Shown here piece after piece: positions 51,405 through 63,668 of a stretch of DNA of 64,000 bases (its first letter is position 1; each line of letters begins with the position of its first letter). Origin of the DNA: Acorus gramineus (Eukaryota; Streptophyta; Magnoliopsida; Acorales; Acoraceae); NCBI GenBank assembly GCA_030737835.1, contig CM060848.1:15898760-15962759 (forward strand). Reading direction: 5' to 3'. The notes under the pieces are model-generated. The model did not search any database, was not told where the DNA came from, and was given only the letters and a program-made list of their open reading frames with translations. A program made the translations under genes and the position numbers.

Positions 51405-51412
51405 TATAAATA
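51405..51412 (+). promoter_or_regulatory. Probable TATA box of COX11
   Basis: TATAAATA, just after a GGGCGGG word, stands 133 bases before the COX11 ATG. It is the only good TATA word between the MITE and the start codon. Confidence 0.45.
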
Positions 51413-51544
51413 AACGTGGCTCGGGGTCTACTTGTGCAAACCGCAAATCAAGTCAAATAAATAATAATAATAATAATAAAACTGTAAAACTCGTCTGTTC
51501 CTGTTTAGACAAAAGAAAAAAAAAAAAAAAACATTTTCACAGGC

Positions 51545-54500
51545 ATGATCAGGTCTTCCAGGAATGCCCACCTCCTCTCCTCTTCCCTGAAGAGCCTCGC
51601 CGCCTTCACCCGTTCCCAATCTACCGCCGCCGCCGCCACCACCTCTAACAGGTCCATCTTCAACGCCGCTGCCGCCGCCGGCCCTCTCCGCCCGACGATC
51701 TCACCGTTCACCCGCCGATGCTACGCCTCGGGGACCACCTCCGCCTCCGCCTCCGCCTCCGCCGCAGCAGCGTCGCGGGACCGGAGATCCAGGAAGATCC
51801 TGGCGTATCTGACGGCCGTGGTGTTCGCGATGGTTGGCTGCACCTACGCCGCCGTCCCGCTCTACCGCAGGTTCTGCCAGGCCACCGGCTACGGCGGCAC
51901 CGTCCAGCGCCGCGAGGTTCGTCTGTTCTTAATTTTTTTTTTTTGGGGGGGGGGGGGGAGGGATTTGTGGTTTTGTGAATCGAGATGGTGAGGACTGTGA
52001 CTTTGCAGAGCGTGGAAGAGAAGATCGCCCGGCATTCCCGCGACGGCACGACCACTTCGAGGTGTGTAAATACGATTTAATTCTTTGGGTGTGATTAATC
52101 TGTTTGTTTTGATGTTGTTATTGTTGAATCTGCGTTGATTTAAGTCTTGTTTTTAGAAAGAGAAGATTCAAATATATGTAGACATGTAGTCCATAAGGAC
52201 GTCGAGAGTTGTGTGAATGTCGGCCATGTGTTGTTTGTTTTACCTGAGTGAAGTTCCCCGGGTCGGTTCGAGATTGATACTTTTGTGAATATAGAAGTTA
52301 ACTGGGAAGGAATTTGGGTTCAATTATGGCAAGTTTGTTGCGCGACGATGAGTTCACTATTTAAATTGTGGTGGTGGTGGATAGTGTACTTTTTTTTATG
52401 GGACGTTGTTATATGCAGTCCTTGTTTCCAGCTCCGCATGTGTGTTCCACACTCCCTGTGAGGTATATGCTTTGTTTGATGGAGTGTGTAAAATTTCACT
52501 TTTTCTAAAAATGGGGTCATTTTTATGATCGGGTTCGTTTGGAAACACAGATTGAAAAGTAGCTTTTGAAATAAAGCTGCTTTTTAAGATGATTTTAGAC
52601 CTTGACTTTTATTGGGATGTTTTTTTTTAATTCAGGAATCAATATTTGAAAGCAGTTGATGTTTAACGGAGAAAATTGTTTTTCAATTCAAAAAATCAAT
52701 TTTGATAAAAAAACGTTGTTTTTGAGCTTTTCAAAACACAGATTTCGAGAGAAAAATTAAAAGGAATCCAGCTTCCGATTCTGAATAAAGCTGTCCAGTT
52801 TGGCCGCACGATTTTAGCTTTTCAGTTTTTCAAAAAACAGAATCACACCCAAACGTGCAACCAAACGGGGCCGAAGTTACCTGCTTCATTACATGAAATC
52901 AAAGCACATTAGACTGCACGTGGGACTGTCCCTATCATTTCCTTTTCTACGACTACTTTGGATGTTCATTTTGTTATGAATTCTGTTTTTCAAATTTGAT
53001 TTTTTTTTTATTATTTCATGATTAGTTCATTGTTTTAACTATATATTCAATGGAGTTCTTGATGTTGCAGAGAGCTTGTCGTGCAGTTTAATGCGGATGT
53101 CGCTGATGGGATGCCATGGAAGTTCACTCCTACACAAAGAGAGGTGCTTCTCTTTTCCTTTTTTCAAATTAACCAGGTAATTAGACTTTGCAGTTTTATG
53201 TAAATCGAAATATTTATCATGAGTCTTTCTGGTTTTACTTGCAGGTGAGGGTGAAGCCAGGAGAGAGTGCCCTTGCATTCTACACCGCTGAAAATCGCAG
53301 CTCAGCTCCTATAACTGGAATCTCTACATACAATGTCACCCCCATGAAGGTTATGAGTTTTCCTGCTTTAGATGGGGTCCCCCAGATGGTTTGCAAGTGC
53401 AACACAGTTTTCTCATTGATTCATAAGATCTTTAAAATTGGTTGTTATGGGCCATATGCCTATAACCAAATGAAGGCACCCAACATCAATTAAATTAAGC
53501 TTCTATAAGTGTCATTTGGCATTAAATATTATATGGAATGCACTAAAGAGTGGTTTTGTGATAAAAAAGAAGAAGAGTGGTTTTGTGATCATATTCACTG
53601 TTCTTCGTGGAGGTCAATGTATCCACCATAATCATACAAGGATTGGATAAGCTTATGCCTAACAAAGTAAGTGTAAGAATCTTTAGTATTTTGATAATCT
53701 CCATAACCTAGAAAACACACTTTATACACTTACTCATTTTTCACTTCCATTTAGTTGTTTGCATGAATTTTTTGTCCTTGATATCATAAGTCGATCAAGA
53801 TAAATCCTTGATATTTTCATCCTTCGTGTTAAATTATCATCTCTGGCAAGGATCTCAACTCTGAATTAATGATCCATTTCTACATTTTGAGCTTTACAAT
53901 ACTTGTTGAGAAAGAAGCAGATGGTGAAATAGGGTTGAAGTAACACATATTCAGCTGAATCTGAAAGTCTGGGAAAAGATTTTGAATCTCATTTGGTCCA
54001 GTCAAAAGTTCTAAATATTTCTAGGATTACACAAGACAAAGCCCGCGAAGCTTTGGGCAGTATGTGACCTTCCTCAAACCCTTACCTGATGTCAAAACCT
54101 ATGTCATCAACTTCTAGGGTTGTCATGTTGTAGCCTGAAGACTGTAATAACACCCTCCCCACATTTTCACCTAACATGGTTGCTTATGGGTATATTTAAT
54201 CCAACCATCAAACCAAAACGGAGTAGAAAATTGATATTATTATCATCAAATTTCATATGATTTGGAACTTTAAACCCCATGAAACAAGGAAAACAATCAA
54301 ATGATATATAAAAAAGTAATCCCTTACTTTACATTTGAGGGACTTGGATTTTTCTTCACTCCCAGCATAATCCTATTGCAACTTGTTATAAGAAAGTTAA
54401 AACATCTGCAAAATGCCTATTTATACCAGGCAGAATGAGACACAAATAAAATTGTTCAAATATCTCATTATGTGTATGGAGGTTATGTTGTTTGCTTTGA

Positions 54501-55799
54501 TTTTCAATTTATATTGCTAGTCTAAAATTGGGAAGCCACCATGCCTGCAGCTTACTTTAAAAATTCGCCTATATAAGTGTTTGTTTGATCCTTGACCAAT
54601 TCCAATAGAGTGTTACAAAAGAATCATTCTTTTGAATATATGTAATTCATGAGATCTAATTTAGAAACAACCGTCCAGCTCTCGAAGACGCCTGGTAGTC
54701 CTTATAAGGTAAAATAGGTCTCATCATATTTTAATGATTTGCAACATCAAAAAGGCCTAGGCGTTCTGATTTGAGCTATTTTCCCTTTCCTTTTTCATCA
54801 TCTTCTGTGACGCTCTTTCTCAAAGAATCATTTCCATTGACAGTAGTGGTCAACCTGCGGCTTAATTAATTCTGTTAGCCATGAAACTCCCATAAGACGA
54901 TGTGTCTCTTTATTGGTTTGCAATAATCATATGTAAGTTCAGGACTAACAAGATACATTTTCTGGTTATGTTCAAACTTCCCTGTAGTTTTCTAAAACTT
55001 GTAATGTATAGGATGATGGATGATGATCATCAAACAGAGGATTCACAAACTCCCGAGAAGCTTATGAGCTTCACACTAAATGGCCGTGATAATAGTTATG
55101 ATTTTAATGGTTGATTAAACAAAATTCGTATAATAATGACTGTGGCCCTCAGTAAAGTTTATCTGCTTGTCAACTGGATGACCCCCAAACCTCCCGCACA
55201 AGGTGATATTCGTATGCTGCATTTGAGTAATCTGCATGTTAGAATTATACAAAAAGACTGCAGGCCCTGTGCATGATCTTTCGGCTGAAAGTGTAAGATA
55301 TGGTCATAAATGTTTCCATATTTTTTCAGGGGAACAAAATTCAACGTTCGGTGAACCCTTTCTAGCAGACCACATAAGGTTGAATTTGTTGGATGATTTT
55401 CATGTAGGTCTTTAAAAATATCACACATGACCTTTTATACAGAGTCGGACAAACTTCGATTAGGAACAAATTTTGCTAGAAATGTATAACTAAATGCAAA
55501 GCTGCTAATAGAAAACATCGTACTTTTGCAGGCTGCAATCTACTTCAACAAAATACAGTGCTTCTGCTTCGAGGAACAGCGTCTTCTTCCAGGTGAACAA
55601 ATTGACATGCCTGTAAGTGGAACTTTTTGTTTCTATTTTCTTTAAATCATGATTCCATGTCTGGTTTTGTTTCTGATGGATGTAGCATAACTGACAGGTT
55701 TTCTTCTACATCGACCCTGAATTCGAGACGGATCCTAAAATGGACGGCATCAATAACATAATGCTCTCTTACACTTTCTTCAAAGTTGGAGAGGAATAG
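51545..55799 (+). CDS. COX11: COX11, cytochrome c oxidase copper chaperone
   Basis: COX11 is anchored in the inner mitochondrial membrane and delivers copper to the CuB site of cytochrome c oxidase subunit 1. Exons 51545-51916, 52009-52061, 53071-53143, 53245-53349, 55532-55612 and 55698-55799 join to 261 residues. The first about 80 residues are rich in Arg, Ser and Ala with almost no acidic residues, as in a mitochondrial presequence. A membrane helix follows (about 85-105, [15 protein letters not shown]), then [19 protein letters not shown] with Cys111. The copper-binding CFCF motif lies at 211-214 in [11 protein letters not shown], and DPEF..MLSYTFF closes the domain. The whole conserved core is intact. 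Exon 1 is very GC-rich, unlike the later exons. Intron 1 (92 nt) has a T12-G14 run, intron 2 a putative MITE, and intron 4 is 2.18 kb. Confidence 0.96.
51933..51958 (+). repeat. Poly(T)-poly(G) run in COX11 intron 1
   Basis: About 12 T followed by 14 G at 51945-51958, inside an intron of only 92 bases. The G run in the transcript could form a quadruplex-like structure or be length-variable. Confidence 0.9.
52529..52872. mobile_element. Putative MITE in COX11 intron 2
   Basis: GTTCGTTTGGAAACACAG near 52529 is matched loosely in inverted orientation by GCAACCAAACGGGGCC near 52857. Inside are AGCTTTTGAAATAAAGCTGC and related AGCTTTT words. The same words mark the putative elements in NAA40 intron 1 and at 42754-42971. 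No clear target duplication. Confidence 0.45.
53350..55531 (+). other. Intron 4 of COX11
   Basis: A 2.18-kb intron with no recognisable second gene. A small duplication of AGAGTGGTTTTGTGAT lies at about 53547-53590. Other open frames, such as 55159-55428 on the minus strand, look like chance. Confidence 0.5.
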
Positions 55800-56957
55800 G
55801 TGATTGTTCAATGAGATGCTGATTGATGCATTGTCATGAGCACTTGTAAGTCACCAAAATTATCCAATGTTTCTATAGGGTGTTTATTGAATGATGAAAA
55901 TAATACCATCATTTTTACCATTGTTTTGTAGAATCCATCAACATGATGGCATCTAAACTGTCTTGTAGACAAAGTTTTGAGACTGTTTTCACAGATGATA
56001 GATATATTTGACATCTCACATCTTCATTTTACTGGAGATGTGATTGTTATCCCCCCAGTTATTATTAAATAAGATGGCCGATTCTTTTAGTAGAATTGTC
56101 GAACATTCTTCATTTATACATAAAGAAAAATACTTCGTGCAGGTGGATCAGTATACTTATCAAGCAATATTTTGGAAAAATTATATATCAGGTTATGGGA
56201 AGGTCAGATATTGCCATAAATACGCAAAATTAATTCAGGGAACCGTTGCCTGGATATCTAATTTGGGTAAAAAAAAACACCCATATCATTGAGAGCTCTT
56301 GATCCAAACACGACTCGCATTTACCAAAAGTATCTGTTTTGGGTAGAAACCATGTAATAGGATTTCTTGCTCAAAACATGACGCATTTACGAAGCCATCT
56401 ATTTTGGATAAAAAAACCATATAATTGAGATAGCTTGATCCAAACATGACTCGCGCATTTACGAAGGCATCTGATTAGGGTTTGAAAATACATAATTGAG
56501 AAAGCTCTCAATATGAACAGGTCCTGTAGAATAAAACGAGAATCCTTCGAGTGAAGACACCTACCCTCAGAATGCCTGCATCAGAATATCATACAATGCT
56601 GGAAGCCTGGACCTTCTTTTTCAGATAATGACAGAGAATATCATTCAGTAGATGTTTTGCTTGTGAATTTATGGATTAAGTGGTAGCTATGGCATAACTG
56701 TTAACTCTCTGTGGTTGAATTATGGATTACTCTCTTGTATTCTATGTCTGAATTGAAATGCTCTATTTGAAGTTGGTGTGTCTGTGAAACAGAAGAGAAA
56801 TAGACAGACATCTTTATCTTAACCACAACATCTGTATCCCTGTATTATTGACAGCATAGCTGAATAACATTGAAGACACAACCCCTTAACAATTCTGGGA
56901 TTGTTTTATCCCAGTTTTTTCAGCTAACACGACCAACAAACAACACCGTTTCAACAC
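55800..56957. other. Convergent spacer between COX11 and the ZHD gene
   Basis: Both genes end towards this 1.16-kb stretch, so it should hold their two 3' UTRs. Near 56271-56510 there is a loosely repeated phrase (GAGCTCTTGATCCAAACACGA and later variants). No gene is supported. Confidence 0.5.
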
Positions 56958-57476
56958 TCACTGATCAGCATTGCTTCCATCCTGAGCAGCAGCAGCAGCA
57001 GCACCACCACCAGTGGTCAATGAAGACGAAGCTGAGTTTTTGTGGTTATGCATCCACACCTTGAACACAGTCCGGGTCACCCCGATGTCCCTACAGAACC
57101 TACCGATGGAGTCCAGCCCGTCTTCGTCGACCTCCTCCCTCGGCACCTTCCAGCCTATGCTTTCTGCAAAGTCCATCATCTTATCTTTCTGCTCCTCAGT
57201 GAACTTGGTCCTCACCCTCTTCTTCTTGTTGCTCCCATTGGTCCCACCCGACTCGAATGAGTCAGTGGCGGTGGCTGGGGAGTATGCCAGGGAGGGAACC
57301 GGTGTCGACATGGGATCAAACTTACGGTGGAAGTTGCGGTGGCAACCACAGGCAGCGCAGATGAGCCCGGACTCGTCGGCGGGAATGAACTCCCCACACC
57401 CATCGGTTGCATAGCTGCCAAGGCTCGCGGCATGGTTGCGGAGGCATTCCCCATACTGCTCCTTCTTCTCCTCCAT
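56958..57476 (-). CDS. Zinc-finger homeodomain (ZHD) transcription factor
   Basis: ZHD proteins are plant-specific nuclear regulators that dimerise through an N-terminal zinc finger and bind ATTA-core DNA with a C-terminal homeodomain. The single uninterrupted frame codes for 172 residues, intronless as is usual for the family. The zinc finger spans about residues 8-51 (YGECLRNHAAS .. DGCGEFIP .. CAACGCHRNFHRK), with Cys11, His15, Cys27, Cys40, Cys43, His46 and His50 as likely ligands. A Ser/Thr/Pro/Gly linker follows. The homeodomain starts at KKKRVRTKFTEEQKDKM (84-100) and ends with the recognition helix VFKVWMHNHKNSA. Between helices 1 and 2 the sequence has a few more acidic residues than typical members (VPREEVDEDGLDS). 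The tail has an Ala run encoded by a GCA-type repeat. The start is the first ATG before the zinc finger. Confidence 0.94.
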   Translation of the reverse strand: MEEKKEQYGECLRNHAASLGSYATDGCGEFIPADESGLICAACGCHRNFHRKFDPMSTPVPSLAYSPATATDSFESGGTNGSNKKKRVRTKFTEEQKDKMMDFAESIGWKVPREEVDEDGLDSIGRFCRDIGVTRTVFKVWMHNHKNSASSSLTTGGGAAAAAAQDGSNADQ

Positions 57477-60400
57477 GACAGGTGAGTTTGAATAGTCTCA
57501 AACACTTAGTCAGGTAGAGATATCTGTGTTTGTGTGTGTGTGTGTTGGGGGGAGAGGGGGAGGGGTGGTATATATTATGGTGTCTTGGGTGGTTTGGAAT
57601 TACTCAAATGTCCTTGATTTGGGGTAGTGGGGATAGTTGGTATTAGGACTAGCATGGGAAGAATGAAATATTAAGTGCAGATAAATGCATGTATTACCTG
57701 TCACTGCCTTCTGGAGAAGGCAAGGAAGGAAACGCAGTTGTCTATTTTGGGGATTGAAAGTGGGGGCTCTGTGACTCGAATTTATTGTTTGTAAAAATGT
57801 TGAGGGACATTCATTCGTGCAGTCACTTTTTTATGTGTTTTGAAAATTAGTGTATATTAGCTTAACCTAGTGTATACTCAGGTGCTCTTATAGGTTTTTT
57901 TTTTTTTTTCTCTTTCTCGGACTGGCATATTTTGAACCACCTCTTGATAAGTTGATAGAAGTTCCCCTTTTCGCAGATGGATATAAAAGTATGAGAATAT
58001 TTAGCTAAGAAAAAACATTTACTTACAAAAAAAAAAAAAAGTATTGGAGAATTAAGAGCATGGATAAGGGGTGGTTAATGGGATTCCTAAATGGATGGAT
58101 GGCTTGTACAGTCAAGATAGGAAAAGACTCGAGGATTTTTTAAATGACTCCTCATCCTATCTACTCTTAATCATTTCAATTTGGAAAATCATTTAGTACA
58201 TCTTTATCTCATTAAGCTTGGTTTTGAATGCGCGGTTGCGAGGTTCATATTGGATCCATTTGTCGAGCAACTAATGACGCGAATTGAATCGATTCGAGAC
58301 TTGTTGTTCACTGATCCATGCATTGAAGTTTTGATTTTAATTTGGGTTGATATTTATTCACTGCTTCGGAGAGACTCGGCCATGGTTTATGACTTGGATT
58401 ATGAGGAGGATCTTAAAGAGTATCAAATTTGTAGACATTGTTCATTGTATTGTTCTTCCCCTCTATTAATGACAACTTAATGTCATTGTGACTTATTATC
58501 TTCATTGATATGCGCATGTGAATCTTGAATTAAGGTTGTTTTAGACCTTGTTACATAAACTTTGGTATTTTGGTTGTTCAGGATAATTGGAGGTGCATTT
58601 TATGTTGGGTAAATTTAAGAGACATTCTCTACTTAGGCCATGTGGGGGAGAAGTATGTGATGGGGAGGGCCAAAAAAATGTTTGGTCAATGATAAAAGAC
58701 AAGGCTGAGTGAGCTGTACATAGATTTATCCAATTATTAATAATAATTTGGTATTGGGAAAGCAAGTGAGGGCAGCACTTGGTTTGGGAAATGGATCAAA
58801 TTACAAAAAAGCTCCTTGGATTTTTCTTTTTCACAATTTCATCCCTGTTTGGGACATTTCATACTTGGATGAAATGTCCTGGCGAGTTGCAAATACAATT
58901 TTTTTTTTTTTTTTTTTGCCATGAAATTAAATTGGTCCTTTTTTTTTGTCCCTTGTTGTAATTTTTTTTATAATTTTATCACAATGTAGTATACATTGTT
59001 TTGTAATAACCATGAACTTAATTCATTTTTTTTTGTCTTTGGAAACTTAATAAGTTAGTTCCATTATATAATACATCTGATTTGGTATAATCTGTAATTC
59101 CTTTTTAAAATATTAATTTTATTCTGAGTGAAATATTTGGTAATAAAAAAAAGATATGGTATGTGATTAATGTGACTGTATTAATTAATATATTTACTAG
59201 CATTTACTTCTATACCACTGGTGAAAATGGTATAAATCACAAACTATCTCTCAAGTAATTGCATTGTGATTATGTATCTAGATTTCTTTTAAATAATATG
59301 CACCACTGTGGTCTTGCATTGAGATTTGAGGCTTCAAAAAAATTGATAATTAATCACACACGTGGGATTGTTGCAGTCCATTTTTGTGACATTCAGGTCA
59401 CTGTCATATATGTCCCTCACATGTACATACATTGGTTTTATTTCATTTAATTAGTCCATGCCTTCTCTTAATTTGCATCCACATGACTAACATTTGACCT
59501 TCCATTGTTTATGTTTCCCTCTGATCCCCATAGGGAGACAGGTTTTCAGTCACCATTTCCATGACAAAGTTTAAAAATAAGATTGAATACATTAATTTCC
59601 ACAAGTACTACTAAATTCTTTAGATACAACATTGATATTCAAATGTACATCTTTTAGGATTCAAAGTGAATGAGAATATTTTTCAGATAATGACATGTCT
59701 AAATATGAACTCTGATTAGACATGATATTCAAGGGATAAAAGATTGTGCAATCATATAAAGTGAAGATTGAAATCGAAGTTTCAAGACTTCTGATACAAA
59801 TAATTGCAAGGGCTTCTACTGATTCCATGCTAATTGGCACAAATAATGCATGTCAAGGATAGGCTATACATGTGAAATATTTTGGCACTTATTTGGAAGC
59901 ACTTTTAAAGGCCCTTTTTACAAATTTCACCTGACAAAATTTCAGCATATCAAATAAAGGCATTGTTTTATTATAAGCATAAATGCTATTTGTTTGTCAA
60001 CCATTAAAACATCTGATAAAGTGTAACTGTAAACACATAATTAACCTTGTTGGGCATTGATGTGAATGTCAATGATTAATGATTTTTTTTAAAAATACAT
60101 GAGAGTGGTTCATGAATCTGATTGAGTCTTTATAAAATAAAAAAATAAATGGAGGATCCGACAAAGTGATTTAATATATGGTTTTGATTATGATAAACCA
60201 GAGGAAGGAATCAACACATAAATTAAGAGTACTAATGACCATATGAAATGGCCCAAATACATTGTATGCTCCCAAACATATGAATATGATCTGCTTTATT
60301 GGTGACATTTTAGGAGCTTAATGTGTTATTTTAGGAACGCAGTGTCTCTCCATAGATTATGTTTTTCTTTGCAACAGAGTGGTCATTCCTGTAGTTCTAA

Positions 60401-61960
60401 CTGAGTATATAAAATCTCTACTCGAGTTTAAAATTAATTCGATTTGAGTTCATGGTTATTACAAAACAATATACACTACATTGTGATAAAATTATATATT
60501 CCATTTGAAAAAATGCAAGGAGTTGTGCGTTTGTTATGTAAAGATACATATTTCATTAAACATGGGACTTTAAAAAAATTTAAAATATGTTTGGATTTCA
60601 AAAATCTTCAAGTGCACATAATCACCATAAAACATTTGTTTGAAGGAAAATGCTACGCACAACCTTGTTTATAACATGCTTCATCTACATTTTGCACATG
60701 TTTTATTTTTTTAAAAAAAATAATAATAAATGAGTTATTTACTTTTATGAAAGATAAAATATATAGTATATTATAATGAATTATAAGTGCTCATTTACAG
60801 ACAATGTGAAAAATAGCTAACTAATTATATAACCCGGGGTCACACAAGTATTGAAATATATTGGGTGTTGATGCACTCCATCTCGTAGGGTCTTTTGTGA
60901 AATGTCCAACTAGCAAGCATGGACTAGACTAGAAAAATGCAAAAATGTGTGCATTTAAATAATTTGAATATAAAACTTTATTTTTTATTTTCACCAAAAT
61001 TCAAAAATATATGGAGAAAAAAGTGAACAATTTTATAAATGAAACAGAACAATTGAACAACGAATTATAAAATGACAACATATTAAACTTACCTTGTGTT
61101 TATAACATTCAATTGAAATGGACAAATTTTATGTTGCATTAAAATGGAACTTAACATAAATAGAAAGCAACCAACAAATCAAACTCAATCGTTCATGAAC
61201 AGAAAAATTCCTCAGTTTCACATAGCCAAAATAGTGTCAAATGTTCTATTTCAATTCCCCCCCAAAAAAAAATATCATGATACAAGTGATTGTGACGGTT
61301 AACGCAGTTGTTTAGTAGATTAACATCACATGTTATATTTTTGAGGTAGACAACTTGTTCAAAACTTTATAATAAGATAATTATATTTAAAATATTAAAG
61401 AACCCAATCTTATAAACATGTGGTTAGGGGCTCGTTTGGGGCATAATGGTGTTGCCTTTCTCTTACTTCCATGCAAAATCTAGTTGACCTAATGAGAGGC
61501 TCAGCATTTGTTTGCTTCAAACCTTGCACGTCGCTGTCATGCTGAAAATCCATGGCCTCAAACTTTGTGATATATATATTTTATCCCAACATAAAATATA
61601 AGTACATGTAAAGATCTTATAAATTTATGGACTTCATGGGAGACAGAAAAAATAACATCTAGACTTCCCTATCTTCTCCATTGAATCTTCATCAGTTTTT
61701 TTTTTTTTTTTGAAACAAATTCAGTTTTTAAAAGATAATCAATTTTGACATTTCATTTTTTTTTTTTTTTTTTTTTAGTATTATAAGTCAATAAAACGAA
61801 TTTTTATGGAAAAAATAGTTGATTTTATATTATGAAAAAACTGTTTTTTAAAAATTGGTTGAAATTCAAGCAATCTTCTTTCATTGTAACTGTATATCAG
61901 GTATTGTACATAGCTAATATCAATTAACTTCTAGTCATACAGACTCAGTTAACTTTTCAA
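57477..61960. other. Upstream of ZHD gene and gene-poor AT-rich DNA
   Basis: The first few hundred bases contain the ZHD promoter and leader, with a (TG) run at 57529-57545 next to a G-rich patch. An open frame of 99 codons at 58181-58480 is less AT-rich than its surroundings but shows no known domain; it may be a gene remnant. The rest is AT-rich with poly(A/T) runs, and no gene or clear transposon is seen. Confidence 0.45.
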
Positions 61961-62089
61961 GGAAGGCTTCATGCTCCATGACCCATGGGCTGATCATGAT
62001 TCATGGGCTTCACTCACATTAAAGGCCATGTAAAAAGCATGGGAGAAAGGAAAAGGACAATGGTATGTAACATTCAGCTCTGTTTATAA

Positions 62090-62700
62090 AACTGTTCGCA
62101 GATAGGTTGGATCAGATTGAAGCTCAACCTGAATCCAATATGAGGTTAGAGAAATTCAACTCAAATCTAATTCAATCTGATCCTCGGGTTTGAGAAGTTT
62201 AATCTAAACCCAAACCGTCAGATTTTGTTTGGGTTCGGATTGGGTTGAATTCAGGTTGGACTCATGTTTGGTTTATGTTTGACCTGAAAAATGTATTATT
62301 TAAAACAATTCAAACTTTACATAAATCAATTCTCTACAAAATAAAAATAAAAAGATGAAAATGAGAAACATTTTTATTTAGACAATAAAAATATGAAAAC
62401 TATAGAAGTGAAATATTCTAGATAAAAATAAATTATACAATTTAAATTTTATCATACACATAAAAAATTATAATTTTATTTAGAACATTGTACTAGACAT
62501 GTAAATTTTGGATTTGGGTTGGATTGGGTTACCTGAACTGGCGAACTCTCAACCCAAACCCAACCACAAATTAGATTCATGTTACTCGGGTTCAGACTTG
62601 GAATGAACCCAAACACTAAAACCCGAACCTGCCCAAAGTTTAGATTGGGTCAGGTTGGGTCAGGTTCAACTTGTGTTCAAGTTGCACTCTTAATTAGTTT
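62090..62700. mobile_element. Degenerate hAT-type MITE (right end at 62692)
   Basis: Read on the minus strand, the right end begins TAAGAGTGCAACTTGAAC, related to the termini at 8269 and 63669. The interior has many GGGTTGGGT/AACCCAAACC words on both sides of an AT-rich middle, as in the other copies. The left terminus is too diverged to place (about 62090), and no matching octamer for ATTAGTTT (62693-62700) was found upstream. Confidence 0.6.
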
Positions 62701-63660
62701 TCAATCATTTTGATTTTTTTAAAGTATAAACTCATCTATTGAAATACATACTATTATAAAAATAGAATATATAACTTGATAAAATATGTATATTAAATTT
62801 AAAAAATAATTTAATCAAGCATATAGTGGAGTAAGCAATTTTAGGAAGAGACAACATCTCTAATTACGTGGAATTTTATTGCAAATGTGATTTATTGGAC
62901 ATATGGCCAATTAGATATCACATTTTTTCTAAAACTATTTTATTGATTTCAATTCGAATAATGTTCCAATTCCAGCAGCACCAGATTTTAGACCCTTTTT
63001 TCTCACCCAAAATATACACATTCTAAACAAAGGTATATCATATCCATATACCTTCATTTGTAAAACTACATAGACCGGTCCAATGTATAAAACTTAATTT
63101 TCACTGAATATAAAAAAATATTAAATATTAGATTAGATTGCTAATAATGAATTAGATTAAATGACATTCTGTAAGGTTTAATTAGGGAACAAGCATATTC
63201 AATGACATCCTATAAATGCCTCACCCAAATATACATACAGCTATACGTACGTTAACCAATATTACAAATACAGATATCGTCAATGGTGGATCACCTATCG
63301 GCCCCGGCAAGCTCATCAGATTCAGATACTCTAATGATCACTCTCTTTCTCCTCCTACAACTGTTGATGCATTGCATTGCATTGCTTGAATAAGAAGCTT
63401 TAATCATTTTGGATGGTTTTTGTTATTGATGCATGCATGAATAAGAAGCTATGCATCTCTTTGAATGAATAAAAAGTCCTGATCAGTTTGGGTGGTCAAT
63501 GTAGAGCTCTTGATTGTAGAGCTTTGCACTATAAATAAAATAAAAATAAATAAAAGAATGAAATAATTTAGGATGACACAAAATATCTTAATTATCAATT
63601 TTTTTTTCCCCTAAATTACTTCATGTCTATTTCAAAAGATCTAATCACGTCGCGGCTTCC
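62701..63660. other. AT-rich intergenic DNA between two hAT-type copies
   Basis: No gene is supported. A short repeated phrase, GAATAAGAAGCT with GATGCAT words, occurs around 63366-63460. Confidence 0.45.
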
Positions 63661-63668
63661 ATCACTGA

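Noticed and set aside
51708-52055. Arg-rich minus-strand and Leu/Arg-rich plus-strand frames in COX11 exon 1
   Set aside because: Products of GC-rich codons read in wrong frames; COX11 explains this DNA.
57013-57414. Plus-strand frame opposite the ZHD gene
   Set aside because: Shadow of the ZHD coding sequence, which has clear zinc-finger and homeodomain motifs.
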